From assembly GCF_036785885.1 (NCBI RefSeq), contig NC_092316.1:52027001-52091000 (forward strand): a DNA stretch of 64,000 nucleotides. Reading direction: 5' to 3'. Below the pieces are notes generated by a model. That model did no database searches, was not told the DNA's origin, and saw only the letters and a program-made list of their open reading frames with translations. Positions 49,101 through 61,711 of the stretch are shown in pieces (the first letter of the stretch is position 1; every line of letters begins with the position of its first letter). A program made the position numbers and the translations under genes. The stretch comes from Coffea arabica. Its lineage: Eukaryota > Streptophyta > Magnoliopsida > Gentianales > Rubiaceae.

Positions 49101-50667
49101 CACTGAAGATAAAGAATTGCAACCAGAAATTTGGGCCCTAGGCTTCAGAAATCCTTGGCGTTGTAGTTTTGATTCTGTGAGGCCTTCTTATTTCATGTGT
49201 GCTGATGTAGGCCAGGTATTGTCGATTCTCAGAAGAAAAAATCTGGAATTCTATGTTTGCTCTACATTGTCAAGGGTACCTACAAATCCTGTTTGTGCTA
49301 TGTGATGCACAATGGTGCATCTTTCCAAACTTCTTATTCAACCTTGAGTGAAGAATAATATGAAAACTTTTTTCCACCATACTGATGTTAATCAACATCT
49401 AACTGATTAAACTTACCCTTATGTCACTTGGATTTATACTTTCCCGTTATAAAAATTTTTGTATATTAGAACCTACGACACTAAGTAAGAAACCAAGAAG
49501 CTAAGATTGCTGCAGGGTGTTATCATTTCTGACTTCTATCAGGTAAAGCATTTCTTTTATTTTCATTGAATCTATGCTTATTCAACTGCTGATGCCTTCT
49601 GCAAATTGATTAAGAGATCATATCGAAAAAACTTGGTGGAAACATATTGATGAGCTATCAGTCATATTCTATATCAACGTATCACGTAATGATCCTGGTT
49701 TTGAGCCGGTCAACTTTGAATTGATATTTATACGTTCTTCAATGCTTGAGATATTAACAGCTTGGTGTTTGGATATAAAGCATTGGAAGCTTATTACTAT
49801 ACATTACTTCTTTCATATCAGGATACGTATGAAGAAGTGGATCTGGTCATGAAGAACGGAAACTATGGATGGCATGTGTATGAGGGCCCTAATCTTTTCA
49901 ATCCTCCAAAATCACCTGGAGGAAATACATCAGCAAAATCTATGAACCCCATTTTCCCCGTGATGGGATACAACCACTCAGCTGTGAACAAGAATGAGGG
50001 CTCAGCATCAATCACAGGAGGATATTTCTACCGAGCAGAGACTGATCCTTGCACATACGGAATGTAAGTATGTCAAATTTGTCTTGGAAAGATGAATATA
50101 TATTTGAAATCAGCACATTGAGAGAGTAAAAGGAACAAAGAGTTCAGTATGACATGGTTGATGCAGAATTTGCAATCACAGAGGGGAGTTTGAATTGTTG
50201 TTAGTACAATCTCCTCATGGAATACTCTCTTATCAATTGGCTTCTTATGATGATTTTGATGTTACTGCAGGTATCTGTATGCAGATCTTTATGCAGGAGC
50301 TCTGTGGGCTGGCATTGAAAGCCCTGAAAACAGTGGGAACTTTACCTCCAACCTGATCCCCTTTACTTGTGCTCATGATTCACCTATAAGTTGCACCTTT
50401 GTACCTGGAAGTACACTTCCGGCATTGGGATACATCTATTCCTTTGGTGAGGATAACAGCAAGGATGTTTATATCCTTGCAAGCAGTGGTGTCTACAGGG
50501 TTGTTCCTCCAAGTCGGTGTAAGTACACTTGTTCAAAAGAAAATACCACAGCTGAGGTGACTACTGGTCCTGCTCCATCCCCTCCTTCGGGTGCAACCAA
50601 GTTAACCAATCCATATGTGAATTTGGTGTCCTTACTTGTATCCCTTTGGTTGCTTTGCTTATTATAG
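46156..50667 (+). CDS. HIPL1: HIPL (hedgehog-interacting-protein-like) glucose/sorbosone dehydrogenase-domain protein
   Basis: Seven exons give 695 aa: 46156-46252, 46354-46511, 47141-47938, 48025-48241, 49037-49215, 49822-50063 and 50271-50667. Phases agree and the total equals the length I recall for Arabidopsis HIPL1. A hydrophobic signal peptide (LSFLLLFLSLLQFL) is followed by a Cys-rich N-terminal region (CSYNGTSCCN, CDQF, NYCSKLW). A beta-propeller of the PQQ glucose/sorbosone dehydrogenase family follows: GMMGIAVHPNF, HHAGQILFGPTDGYLYFMMG, PEIWALGFRNPWRCSFD, DTYEEVDLVMKNGNYGWHVYE. The C-terminus has a Pro/Thr/Ser spacer and a hydrophobic tail (LVSLLVSLWLLCLL), suggesting a GPI anchor. 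Many N-x-S/T sites fit secretion. Catalytic activity is not established for this plant family. Whether it is closer to HIPL1 or HIPL2 cannot be decided without a tree. Confidence 0.93.
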
Positions 50668-53158
50668 CATATTTGCAGTCATCTTTTGTGTTACGTGGAG
50701 AGATGAGTTGGGCTGCTTTTTGGTTTGAGAGGACTTGTGATTCTTCTTTGATTAATCTGTGTTCTTGCTTTTGGGATGATTCATTTTTCTGAGTTTGATT
50801 GGAATTAAGTTATTCTATGAGGTTCAAAGCCCAATCCTTTCAAGAGTAAAGATTCATTATAGTAAAGGTTCTAGTCACTTAAAACAAAATTTTCATGTAA
50901 TGGTTCTAGTAGAATAAATTGTTGAAGATTCACAAAGCTGGATATCCAGAACTAATATCTTGAGACGCATATGTTCAAGATGTTATAGTGTATAAAAAAA
51001 AATCCTTACAATATCAATCAACACAATGTGTTGCCAAAACCTTGTTTTACTTGTTCTAACTTCTAATGAGCAATTCAACCGGTGAGAGTCCTCCCCCGCC
51101 CCAATTCCTGTGCTGCCTCAGATGAGGCTAGAAGCCTCAAACTTGCATGGTATCATTGTCAATTTTTTCCTCCATTAGCAAGGCAGTAAGAGGGACGAAT
51201 TAAACCAATCAAACAAAAACAAGAAGAATGAGCAACAAAGTAATCTTGTCATTTCTCCAACAGAGTTATCAAAATTGACAGAAGAAACAGTCTTTTCAGA
51301 TAGACCTGCAGAGTTGTATGGAGCTGTCAAAAAAAAAAAAGCAAGAAAAAGAAAACTACTGAAGAAGTACCTGAAGTAGCATATGCGCGTACTTGTTTAC
51401 CAAGTGCTGACAAAGATTAAAAAAATAAGAAAGGGAATTGCGGATTCACCTTTGAGAAGCAAATTGCAACCTACATTAGTGCTATTACGACAAGAGTTGT
51501 CAGGCCATGATGACATTGAAGTTGCAGTTTCTAGTGTTGCAGAGAGATGATACCTGCTTTGGTAGCTTGCTTAAATTGAATTTACTAGCAGCTAGCAAAA
51601 TAGGTGCCATCTCTTCTGCGACATCAGAACTCAAACTCTTCCTTACCTCATCTAGATTTCCCTCAAGTAGAAACAGTACTGCTAAACAGCTACAAATTGG
51701 ATTATGCTCCCTTCCCTCTTCCCTTCTGGTGTACCTTTATAATTTCCTTGTTCTGCTTCTTTTGTTTCTGCATCTTCCGTTTTAGGACATAAGCAACCTC
51801 TTGTCCTTGTCCTGAAGGCTGAAACACGAACGACAGCTGGCTAGCCCAACCTGGTAAAGAGAAACTTTTTCAATTTGAATATTGAAAAGGGGGGCAAATC
51901 AATTGAGCATGCTGGCTGGCTACAGTGTCAACACTTTTGTACGGAACGATACCCATGCAGGAAATCTTGTTTTAACTACTACTTCACAAAAAAAGAAAAT
52001 TAGGAAAGATATGTTTCAGGAGAGGCATCTGAAGCAATACAAGACTAAAGTTACTGCAATGATCATATGCAGAATGGAGTACAGAGAGAGGTAGCTTTTG
52101 AGTTGAGAATGATGGAACGAAAATGGCACTTGGAAAAAGTTAGGAGCCACTAAAAATGTGGGTTGCTTTAACTGAAGCATGCTAATCATACTCATGCAAC
52201 AGTTCCAACCAGATAAAAGTAGTACCACGTATCCCAAAAGAACAATTATTATTATTGTCTGTTCACTGTTTGCAATTTGCATAAAGAGAATATTGCACCT
52301 TTATGAGTTCTTGCCTGAATTTTTTTCTTTTTCAACTTATGTATTATCGGCTTCTAATTTTTGTTTCTTTTTTATTCTTTTATAAGGTTCTCAGAAGTGT
52401 ATAAACTCCTGTATGATGTTCCCAAGTTCAATGTAAAACAGCATGAACAGATGGAGGGAATGATGAGGAAATCATGTTGTATAGTACATAACAGGTTATA
52501 CCATAAATAGACAAGAAATCTTTCACGCCCAACAGGCAACAAACCATGCAACCCAAATTTGGCAATTTGCCTCGCATCCAACTTGTGAAATACACTAGTC
52601 AGCCAGTCATGGCTCTCTTAAGCATCCAACAATAATGGGAAGTTCCAGGGTCCTAATATCTTGAAGGGTTTGACTAATTAATAACTTTTACACTTCACAA
52701 ACTTGGATAAGAACTCCATGAGATGAAATTTTCTCCAAGCAAGCAAATAGTAGTGAATCATTCATCTCAATTTGTCATTCATTCAAAGCCCACGTATTAA
52801 CTTCTTCTAGGGTTATTATAGACACAAAAGGTAGGAAATGATATATCTTTTATTTGTGAAATCGTACAAGTATATCTACATGTAAAAATTTATTATGATC
52901 TTCTACACTTTTACATAATTAAACCTATTACTCTAATGGCTCAGCTACACTAACCCCATTCAGATAATCGAGAGTTTGTCTCACAAAACTAACAGCAACC
53001 ACTACAATTAATTTTTCACCGAGGATTAATAAAAGGCTTTTCTAATGGTTTAACTTAGCATATTATGTTAATAGTTGATTTATCACTATGTGGTTAAAGA
53101 CTTGAGAGACTGAGAATGTCAGTGGGAGCTTTAAGTCGGCAAGATTCGGACTGTTGCA
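50668..53158. other. HIPL 3' flank and intergenic region, no gene seen
   Basis: The first 200-250 bp probably form the HIPL 3' UTR. The remaining small open frames (51507-51785 plus, 52016-52282 minus) have no domains or codon character. Confidence 0.45.
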
Positions 53159-53159
53159 T

Positions 53160-53160
53160 A

Positions 53161-53212
<52 letters not shown>
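53160..53212. repeat. Compound (TA)n(GA)n microsatellite
   Basis: About 24 bp of alternating TA passes directly into about 28 bp of GAGA repeat. Confidence 0.95.
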
Positions 53213-53213
<1 letters not shown>

Positions 53214-53688
53214 AATGCTACTCTAACTGAAATGGGCTCCAATTGTTGGCCATCTTAGTTATGCAAGGCTTTTGTTGTTTCTTGTGAAGTGACCCAACAA
53301 CTTGCACAGAGTCTTGAATTTGTGTCGAGCTTGGAGCGTAGTGGGACGTTTCTACATATCTAGCAGATGCCCTACTCCTACTTAGGATGAAATTGGGCGT
53401 TGCCCAACCGTGGGCCTTTACTGGAAACTCTCATTGCTTCAATCTTCGAAAAAATGACAGGAAATAGTTAGTTTACTACATGTTAACAGTCCAAATCGTG
53501 CCGTATCATTTCAAACAATTCAAGTCGTTCATTTTAATTCCTTTAATTTTGATGTAAATAATCTAGGTAGACCGAGTCGCTTGGTTTCTTTCAAGATTGA
53601 CACTATTGGACGATTGCACCTGCAATCACACATGCCTCCTATACTTCATCAAGCAAAAACATTTTTGTAGTTGTTATCAACTAACTAT

Positions 53689-54773
53689 GATCCCGTTTGA
53701 AACCTAAGTTTTTCAGAAGTTTGTCTAAAATTTTACTGTAGTGCACTATAGAAGTTTTTGAAAAAATTTTTTAAGATGAAAAACTTTTTTTTCTTTCTTT
53801 CCTTTTTCTTTTCTTTTCTTTCCTCTTCTTCTTCTTTTTCTTCTTCCTTCCCTCTATCCCTTCCCTCCCCCGTTAACCTTTGCCTCCGACGAACCAGCAA
53901 CCAGGGTCCTACCATATTTTTTTCTTTCGTTTTCTCTTTCTCTTTCTTTTTCTTTCTTTTCTTTCCTTCTCTTTTTCTTCCTCCTTCCCCCTGGCCTTTC
54001 CCTCCTCCGTTACCTCTGCCTCCGATGAACCAGCAGCCTTGTTCAAAATTTTTTTTTTCTTTTTCTCTTTCTCTCTGCTCCCCTCTCCCCCTCTACTCCG
54101 CTTCACCTTCCTCCTCTCCCACTCGAAGTTAGAGAACCAGCAGCCATGGCACGCACAATTTTTTTTTCTCTCCCCATCTTCTCCTCCTCTTTTCCATCTC
54201 CCTTTTTGTGCAATGGGTTATTAGATTGGGTTCAGGACCGTCGGCGAAAGTTAGTTGCCGCGGGTTGCGTCGGCGGTACGTGGCTACCGTGGGTTGCGTC
54301 GGCAATCGTGGCTGCTGTGGGTTGCGAGGAAGAGAGAATGGAGGAAGCGATGGGTGGCATGCGGTGAGGGTTGGACAACGAGTGTTGGTGGCCGAGGGTT
54401 GGCGGCGACTGTTCAACGTTGGTGGGGAGGGTGGCCAGGAAGGGGAAGGGGAGAAGAGGGGGAGAGGGGAGGGAAGGAGAGGAAGAGGGGGAGAGGGAGA
54501 GGGAGAAAGGAAGAAAAAAAAAAGAGGAATGCCGGCACCAGAATAGGTGGCGGCGGCGATGGCCGGCGGCGGAGGTGGTGGCCGGCGATGATGGTGTGGT
54601 GGATTGGGACAGGGGAGAAAGAAGAAGGAAATAGAAAGTTTTTTGTGTATTAGATATTTTGAAGTGTGTAGGTTAAAAAATTTGATAAGTTTTTTTGAGT
54701 TTCTGTAGCAAAAGTTGTTAAAAACTAGTAGCAAAAAAACTTGGTAAAAAACTAGACTTCCAAACAGGCCCTA
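53689..54773. mobile_element. Pyrimidine/purine foldback element (copy 2)
   Basis: The left terminus GATCCCGTTTGAAACCTAAG and right terminus AGACTTCCAAACAGGCCC are inversely related, and both subterminal regions carry TTTACTGTAG or TTTCTGTAGC. A T/C-rich arm (53780-54200) is followed by a G/A-rich arm (54290-54520) and GGC repeats. Long frames on both strands (including a 201-aa proline-rich minus frame) arise only from composition. Confidence 0.65.
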
Positions 54774-54981
54774 TTGTTTGGATAGTCTATATTGGCAACA
54801 CATTTTTTTTGCTAAAACATACATCTACCAGTAATCCTTCCTAAACACCTCAAAATAATTTGAAATACAAAAAAAGTCACACACACAAAAACTACACCTA
54901 CAACACCCTCATTACCAACCACCCTTATCATCCTCCACTTTTTCCTATCACTCTTCATTTTTCTTCTCACCCAACCGCTCC

Positions 54982-56113
54982 TTTTTTTTTGCCAAAAATG
55001 GTAATTGTCATTTCACTAAAAAACTTGTTACAAAATTCAGATCAACTGCTTTGTCCTGTCTTTCTTGGCTGACATATTGAGCCAAGTTGGGAAGTCTCTT
55101 TCCCAGGTTACATTAGTGATCAAGTTCATGGCGAATTTTGCCAACATATGACTAACTACATTGCCTATTCTTCTAATGAAAGAAAAATGACAAACATCAA
55201 ACTCGTTCCATAGCTTTATAATATCCTCCAAAACTGTAGCACAGTTGACATCCTCAACTGAGTCTTCTTGTAGCTTCCCTATTATAGTTTTGCAATTTGA
55301 CTGGATCTCTATTTCCTTCCATCCTTTCTGTTTTGCTTTTATCAAAGCCATTTGTATGGCTAGTGCTTTCTCCACCACTAGTACTGAGAGATATTTGTTT
55401 GGCATTGCCCATGCCATGATGAGCTTTCTCTCAAAATTTCTAGCTACTATACCCCATCCAACTTTTTCTTTTGATTTTTGTACTATTGCATCAATGTTAA
55501 TTCTTGTGCATCTTTCCCTTGATGGTATCCACCTTTTATCTTCTTCCTTTATTTCACTACACTCTTCTTGATCCATTGTATCTGATTGCACTTCCTTATA
55601 CTCTAGCCATTCTGATAAAGCTTTATTGATTTGAGCTATTGGTTGCTTCTTTAGTGTGTTAAACTGGAACTCATTTTTTGCCTTCCAAATCTGCCATGGT
55701 ATGTTGATTGTTAAGGCAATATGATCATACCCATCTTTTCTCTGAGTTACCGCTATAAGTTCATTCCACCAGTGCCAGAAGTTGTCTCTGTGCTTTTCCA
55801 GTCCATCCCATCTTATTGGAGTACATTTTTATATTGCCTCTGCATTTTCACAGTAGAAAAGCATGTGCTCCAATGTTTCCACTTGGTTGCCACAACATTT
55901 GCACATTGGTTCTCCTCTTCCTGTTCTGGTCTTGATTACTCCATTTATAGGTAGGATTCCTTTTAGGCATTTCCATATAAAGTGGTTCAACTTGTGTTTT
56001 ACATTCATTCCCCCACAGAGTTTTCCATATTCCTGTTTGATTCTCATTTCTACTGTTGTCCCCACTTCTGGTATTTCTTTTCCCCTTATTTCTCTTTAGT
56101 TCCTTGGCCACCA
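54982..56113 (-). pseudogene. Truncated LINE 3' end: zf-RVT and RNase H-like remnant
   Basis: Read on the minus strand, 56065-55829 encodes a reverse-transcriptase zinc-binding motif (HKLNHFIWKCLKGILPING, CKCCGNQVETLEHMLFYCEN). After a degraded linker, 55591-55037 encodes a plant RNase H-like (RVT_3) domain (VGWGIVARN, ALAIQMALIKAKQKGW, RRIGNVVSHMLAKFA). A short run of A (minus strand, about 54990-54982) marks the 3' end. The reverse transcriptase and endonuclease are missing and frames are interrupted, so it is a 5'-truncated, dead LINE copy. Confidence 0.8.
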
Positions 56114-56199
56114 TATATACTATGTATACTCAAATTGTTGAGTGAGCCCAATAGATCTCATCTTTTTTTCTCCCTTGCTCATCTAGATCAGATTGGGAC

Positions 56200-56692
56200 T
56201 AGGGGTGTGCAAAATCGAAAAATTCTGATTTACCGATCGAATTCGAATTGAATTCAAAATTTTCGAAATCGGTAAATCGAAAATCGGAATCGAATTCGGG
56301 TTTTCCGAATTCATATATTGCAAATTTGGTTCTTATTCGGTAATGGAGTTTTTCAAATCGGAATTTCCGATTTCAAATTCACAATTCGAAATCGGAATTC
56401 GAATTTCGATTTCGATTTCAAATTCGTTTTTAATATATAAATATTTTTTTTATACACGTAATATAAAATTTATACTATATAATATTATATAAAATTTATA
56501 TAATATTATAAATTTTATCTTATATGATAAATTTTGTATTATATAATAATATAGAAATTTTTTCGAATTCGGTGAAATCGGAATTTACCGAATTCGAAAT
56601 CGAATTCGGTCGAATTATCAGACACTAAAATTTCAAAAAATTTTGAATTCAAACTTTCGAATTATCAATTCCGAATTCGATGCACACTTGTA
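56200..56692. mobile_element. hAT MITE with perfect 8-bp target duplication
   Basis: The ends are TAGGGGTGTGCAAAATCG and CGATGCACACTTGTA. ATTGGGAC is repeated exactly at 56192-56199 and 56693-56700. Internally it is dominated by GAATTCGAA/AAATCGGAATT repeats in both orientations flanking an A+T core. TAGGGGTGTGCA ends are characteristic of a plant hAT MITE group. Confidence 0.88.
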
Positions 56693-56998
56693 ATTGGGAC
56701 TAGGCAGAGGGAGATCAGGATAGAGGGAAGAGAGAAAGGGAAGAGATAAGAGGGAAAGAAGAGCAGAGCAAGGGAAAATATAAGAAAAAGAAGAAGGATG
56801 TAGTGGAAAATAGAGAGGAAGAGGAGGTGAGGAATGAATGAAGAAAATTGGTAGATGAAAAGAGAAAAAGAAAGATGGCAGGGAAGAAAAGAGGGGGCGA
56901 GAGAGAGAGAGAGAGAGGTGGAGGGCATAAAAGTCATTTTCTATCATTTCTGAAAACACACTCTAAAAGCATGTTAAAAAAACTCCTAAAAAATAAGA

Positions 56999-57152
56999 GT
57001 AAATTTTATATGCACTGACGGTGTATATACACTATCACAGTTGAATATATAACACATATGCAAAATTTGAATTTCAAATTCAAATTCAGATTATGTGTCA
57101 TGCATCTAATAGTAAAAGCGTATATACTGTTAGTATGTAAAAGATTAATCCA
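56999..57152. mobile_element. Short MITE with TGTATATAC-type inverted termini
   Basis: TTTATATGCACTGACGGTGT at the left is mirrored by ACTGTTAGTATGTAAAAGAT at the right, with TTTGAATTTCAAATTC in the middle. It sits inside the right arm of foldback copy 3. Target duplication not resolved. Confidence 0.6.
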
Positions 57153-57256
57153 AAAAATAAAGTCAAAAATTTTATTAAAACACACATCTATCCTTAAAGT
57201 TTAATAAGAACGTCCTTAAAACACTTAATTTAAACGGGCCTTATGTTTTTTAATAT

Positions 57257-58081
57257 GGGAAAAATATATGTTTGGCTTTCAAACTATTAAGTTTGTCAAA
57301 CTTTTAGTAGTCCAACTATTATTTACAAATTTTTATTCCTTCAATTTCTAAAAATGTGTACTTCTAACCCTTCTATTCATTTGAACTGTTAAAACCCATG
57401 AAAACTGTATTACGCACAATACACCAGCAAAAAAATTGAAAGTCTAGTAAATTAACATAGTAAAAGGAATGGTCCAAAATTGAGTGGTTTTTAATTCAAT
57501 GTAAATATGATCAAATAAATTATATTTTGCAATAACCATGGTATAAGAAGTTGAATAGTATAAAATATTATAGAATTTGACACCAAATGAATCTTAAGAT
57601 GGCCAAAATGATCGTGAGAGTGCTAAGTTATGTTGAGAAAAATTTTGAGGATTTTGTGTCAAAATTTTGTCAATTTGAACTCTTATCACTCCAGGAAATA
57701 TTTTGATATAAAGTTTGAAAGATTTGATAAAGGACTTGTGGAGTAGTGGTAAAACTACATTTGATTTTAGATCTACTCATTTCTATCAAGATTTAGAGAA
57801 AACCAAACCCAGATTTGGAACGTATGCCAAAAAATATAGTCTAAAGATATAATTTCATTTATAAATTTTGACAATAGTAAAATAGTTGTCAAACATTGGT
57901 TAATGACAATCAATGACTATTGACCAACAACTGGTAATTGTAACTGTGACCGGACATGATTGGTCAAAAAATGATTCAAACTATGTCTGTGTTATAAGTT
58001 GGAAGACTAAAAATATACAAATAATAATTGGACTAAAAGTGTATAAATTTAATAGTTTGAGAACCAACAGATATTTTGCCC
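57257..58081. mobile_element. Non-autonomous TIR element
   Basis: The left end (GGGAAAAATATATGTTTGGC, then TCAAACTATTA) is the imperfect reverse complement of the right end (TAATAGTTTGAGAACCAACA, then GATATTTTGCCC). It is about 825 bp with no coding capacity. The flanks are AT simple sequence, so the target duplication is ambiguous. Confidence 0.6.
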
Positions 58082-58083
58082 TA

Positions 58084-58110
58084 TTAATATATATATATAT
58101 ATATATATTT
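58084..58110. repeat. (AT)n microsatellite
   Basis: About 24 bp of alternating AT. Confidence 0.9.
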
Positions 58111-58758
58111 CTATAGTAACAAAACCTAAAAATATCTTACAACACTTTCAAAATATTTCAAAAACGATTAGGGATAACTATGGCTCTGATGGATTCTAAG
58201 TTTTTGGAAAATCTTATATTTCAAATACAATTCTACAATAACATTAATTCAAAAACACTCCAAAATAACCTAAAAACTCCCAGGTACAACTCACTTTATA
58301 TTGATAAAAAGAATAAAAATAAAAATAATATATCACCACCCATTTCTTCCTCCACCACTACTCTCATCTCTTACCGCTACTACTCTCAACTTTTCACTAC
58401 CATCACCCACATTTTACCATTTTCCTCAATTACCACTTCTTTTCCTCTTCTCACTCATCCCCCTCTTCCGTACCTCTCCTCTCCCCATATGCGAGTATAT
58501 TTGATTGTAGAGAGGGAGCGAAAGAGATGCGGTGAGAGAAAGGGAGGAAGAAGGGATGGAAAGGAAAAGAGGAAGAAAAATGAAAGGAAGAAGGGAGAGA
58601 GAGAAAGAGTAAGCAAAGAGAGGGGCAAGAAAAAGAGGAAAGAAAGAAGATAATGAGGGTAAGAGTACGGGAGAGGAAAATAAGGGAAAAGAGAAAGAGG
58701 GAAAGAGAAGAGAAAGATGGAAAATAATAGAGAAAGAAAGATAGAAATGGGAAAGATA

Positions 58759-61711
58759 TGTGACAACCTCACCTTCCCCTGAGGCGAACCAAAGGGGTTA
58801 GCGGACTGCCTGCCCAACTCTCGCCAGGACTAACGGATCAGTTTACGTCGATCTAATACGTTCCGGAACATACTAACGCGCGCAAACAAGTACAAAATCA
58901 CAAAATAAAAAAACGAAAATCGAAACCGACAATGAACAGTACCGGCCACGTCAGAATCCGGCCGGAATCTGGCCGGATTTCCGGCCGGATACTGGGCCGA
59001 GAGCAACCAAGAAAATTTCTTTTTTCCCCCGCAATCCGGCCGGCAATCCGGCCTGTTTCTGGCCGGATTCCTGGCCGGATTGGGCCCTGTTCATTCCGGC
59101 CAAAATTTTTTCCTTTGCCATTTGAAATACGAATTGATCCGGAGTTCAACCAAACATCCACCAAACATATATATACATTGAAATTTAACATTTACAACCA
59201 AATGGCATGCCAAAAACCATTCATCATGGATATACATGTTCGGTTTGCCAATCAAAAGAAAATGAACCCAATACACATTAGGGTTTCATTCAACAAGCTA
59301 AACAAAAGCCATTTACACTAGCTCAACTTGGCAATCGACTATCCAATCCAATCCCAAAAGTAATTATATCCCTGTAAGGAAAACAAATGGAACGGGATGA
59401 GCTTAAGCCCAGTGATGTACTACCACATAAGCAACAAAGATCACTTAAGCATATCCTTTCATTTCAAGTACACAATTAAGGAATAAAACAAATCAGTAAA
59501 AGGATACGGACGGCTCTCAAGAGCCCATTTCCACGCTTACATTCTTGATCCAACCTCATTGACCCTCCGTCAATGTTTAAGAATACCAACCGTAGAACCC
59601 ACTTCACTTCCATTCCTTCTACCCAACATACCCCAACCGGGCCCGCACTCCAGACAGTAGCTTTTGGTGATACTCGAGTACACCGGAAACAAGGGTCTCA
59701 TTACCACAAGATTCCCATTTCAGTCCCCGTGGCTAGTCAATTTTCACGACCAAACCCTCGCTGGCTCGATTCAATTGACTACCAACGAGGTCGAACTCAG
59801 TAATACAGTAGGGCCGTTGGATACTTGTCCAGCCGACACCCAAACAGTTTCCCATGAATGGCATTCAATATCTCATATAGCAAGTGCAGTATTACAGTGA
59901 AACGATAAGCAGTCATTAACAGGATAAAAGGGATGAGGGCGGTCAAGTACACCCTCACCTTAATCATATCCAATAGCCAAATAAGCCTTCAAGGCATCAC
60001 AATCACATATAGCAAAGCCACATTATAAACATTCAAGTGAGTAGTATACTCACCAATCAAGTAAATGATGTTTCATGCACCGTCGTCAAAGGTACGTCGT
60101 GAACCACCGTCACGCCCTAGAACACATAAATGAGTACAATGAGACTCGATAACGAGTCATAAAGCAATACCAATCACAACCCCAATAGGGTTTCATAAGC
60201 ATATATAAGCATTATAAGAAACCAGAAAATCAGGAAATGGGACTAACTAGCCCTGAATAAAACAGTGTTTGACCTCATTTTTGCGGGAATGGCACTAAGG
60301 TCACTACGGTTGTCGGATGAAAGTGTAAGACCCACCGTTTCGAAGCTAAGAAACAGGGCTACAACAATGTAGAAGGTCACTCAGTCCAATTCCTAGCATA
60401 ACTAGGTCAAATACGCAAGAAACTAAACCAGAACCGCAATAACAGGTTTGCAAACTACATTCTGCTGTAATCAGTACAACTCAGTATATACAGGTCCAAA
60501 TTCAGAAATTCTAAAGGCATATGGTAGCTAGGACATCCAGCTACATTTAATCAGAAGACCTCAACAACCAAATCCAAAGCAATTCCAGCCAAAACAACTA
60601 ATTTCAGACGCAGTTCTTACATTCGGATGAATCCAGAACATCAATAGTAATTTTGACTTTTCTCACTCTACACTACTCCGATTGACTTGAAATTTTACAA
60701 GCACCTCTAACACATCAATACCTACAACTTTCATGTTTTAAGTTAAGGCCAATTCAGCCTCTAACCATGAGATATAAAACTGGTCAGAAATGAGGGGTAT
60801 GAAACCCTAACTTTCCAAATTTCCTTCCAAACCCAAAGTTGCTTGCAATTAACAATCATTTACACCTACTAGCCTCATTCTAGGCCATTGCCAATTATCA
60901 TACAAGGCCACACCATCACATTCATATATAAACAGAAAAATCACCAATAAATGGAAAAGGTCACCAATTCATCCAAAATCAGGAAATAAACCACAAAATT
61001 CATCACTTTAACTATCACTAGGCACAAATTAAGCTTCATTAAGTGAAGGAGGTAGTTCAATCACCACTCACCTAGCAAACAAGAGAGGGAGAGTTGCTTG
61101 ACACCTTAGCTTCCCCAAACACTTCACCAAACAACTTACTAACACCAAATAAAGAGGTTTTATGAAGTAGAAACAAGTTTAGATGGTTGAGTTATTGGAT
61201 TGGAGCAAGAGGAAATCAAGAAGTTGAAGAGGTTTTCTTCCTTTCTTCCTTAAGGTTGGCCGGCCACAAGAGCTTGAAAATGAAGCAAATTTTGGTAAAT
61301 TTTGAGATATTTAATCAAATGGTAAAACATAGAATAGTAAGTCAAAAGTTACATCCACTCACAAGGTGACACTTGTCTCTTCCATAAATGCATCTCTATC
61401 CTTTTATTTCCTCTCACATCAATCACATCTCAACCTCTACTTATCTCTTAACACCAGATAAATTTCACACATTATCCGAAACTTAACCTAATCGGCCGAA
61501 TTTTTTCGAACTTTTCGCACTAGCGGGTCTCACGTCCGTTATTTATTCTTAATTTTTCAAAAACTATCCAATACTAGAAAAATCATCTGAAAACTATAAT
61601 TACTCATAAAATTCACCAGGAAAATTTTCTTAAGCAAGAAAATACAGAAAACATGCCATTAAAGGAGAAAAATCCTAGGAAAATTATTATGAGGAATTAC
61701 GGGTTCTCACA
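58759..61711 (-). mobile_element. Solo LTR, 2.95 kb, same family as 15389-18646 (copy 2)
   Basis: On the minus strand it begins TGTGAGAACCCGTAATTC (61711) and ends GGTTGTCACA (58759), with AGATA duplicated exactly on both sides (58754-58758 and 61712-61716). Shared blocks with copy 1 include TTCGAAACGGTGGGTCTTAC, ATGAAAGTTGTAGGTATTGA and TCACTGRGCTTNNNNGCTCATCCC. The two copies are in opposite orientation 40 kb apart. No internal retroelement genes. Its CCGGCC cluster (about 58935-59105) lies near the 3' end, unlike in copy 1. Confidence 0.88.
58935..59105 (-). repeat. CCGGCCGG palindrome cluster in solo LTR copy 2
   Basis: Repeated AATCCGGCCGGA, CTGGCCGGAT and ATCCGGCCTG units with an A-rich spacer, homologous to 15624-15757 when read on the minus strand. 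Confidence 0.85.

Larger units (their letters stand above)
54774..57242. mobile_element. Pyrimidine/purine foldback element (copy 3) with nested insertions
   Basis: It starts near TATTGTTTGGATAGTC and ends near CTTAATTTAAACGGGCC. A C/T-rich arm (about 54890-54980) and a G/A-rich arm (56695-56930) are separated by a LINE fragment and a hAT MITE. A further MITE sits near the right end. Limits are approximate. Confidence 0.5.

Noticed and set aside
53758..54734. Long open frames on both strands, including a 201-aa minus-strand proline/serine-rich frame
   Set aside because: They fall in the T/C and G/A arms of a foldback element; strong compositional bias keeps stop codons rare in several frames at once, and no domain is visible.
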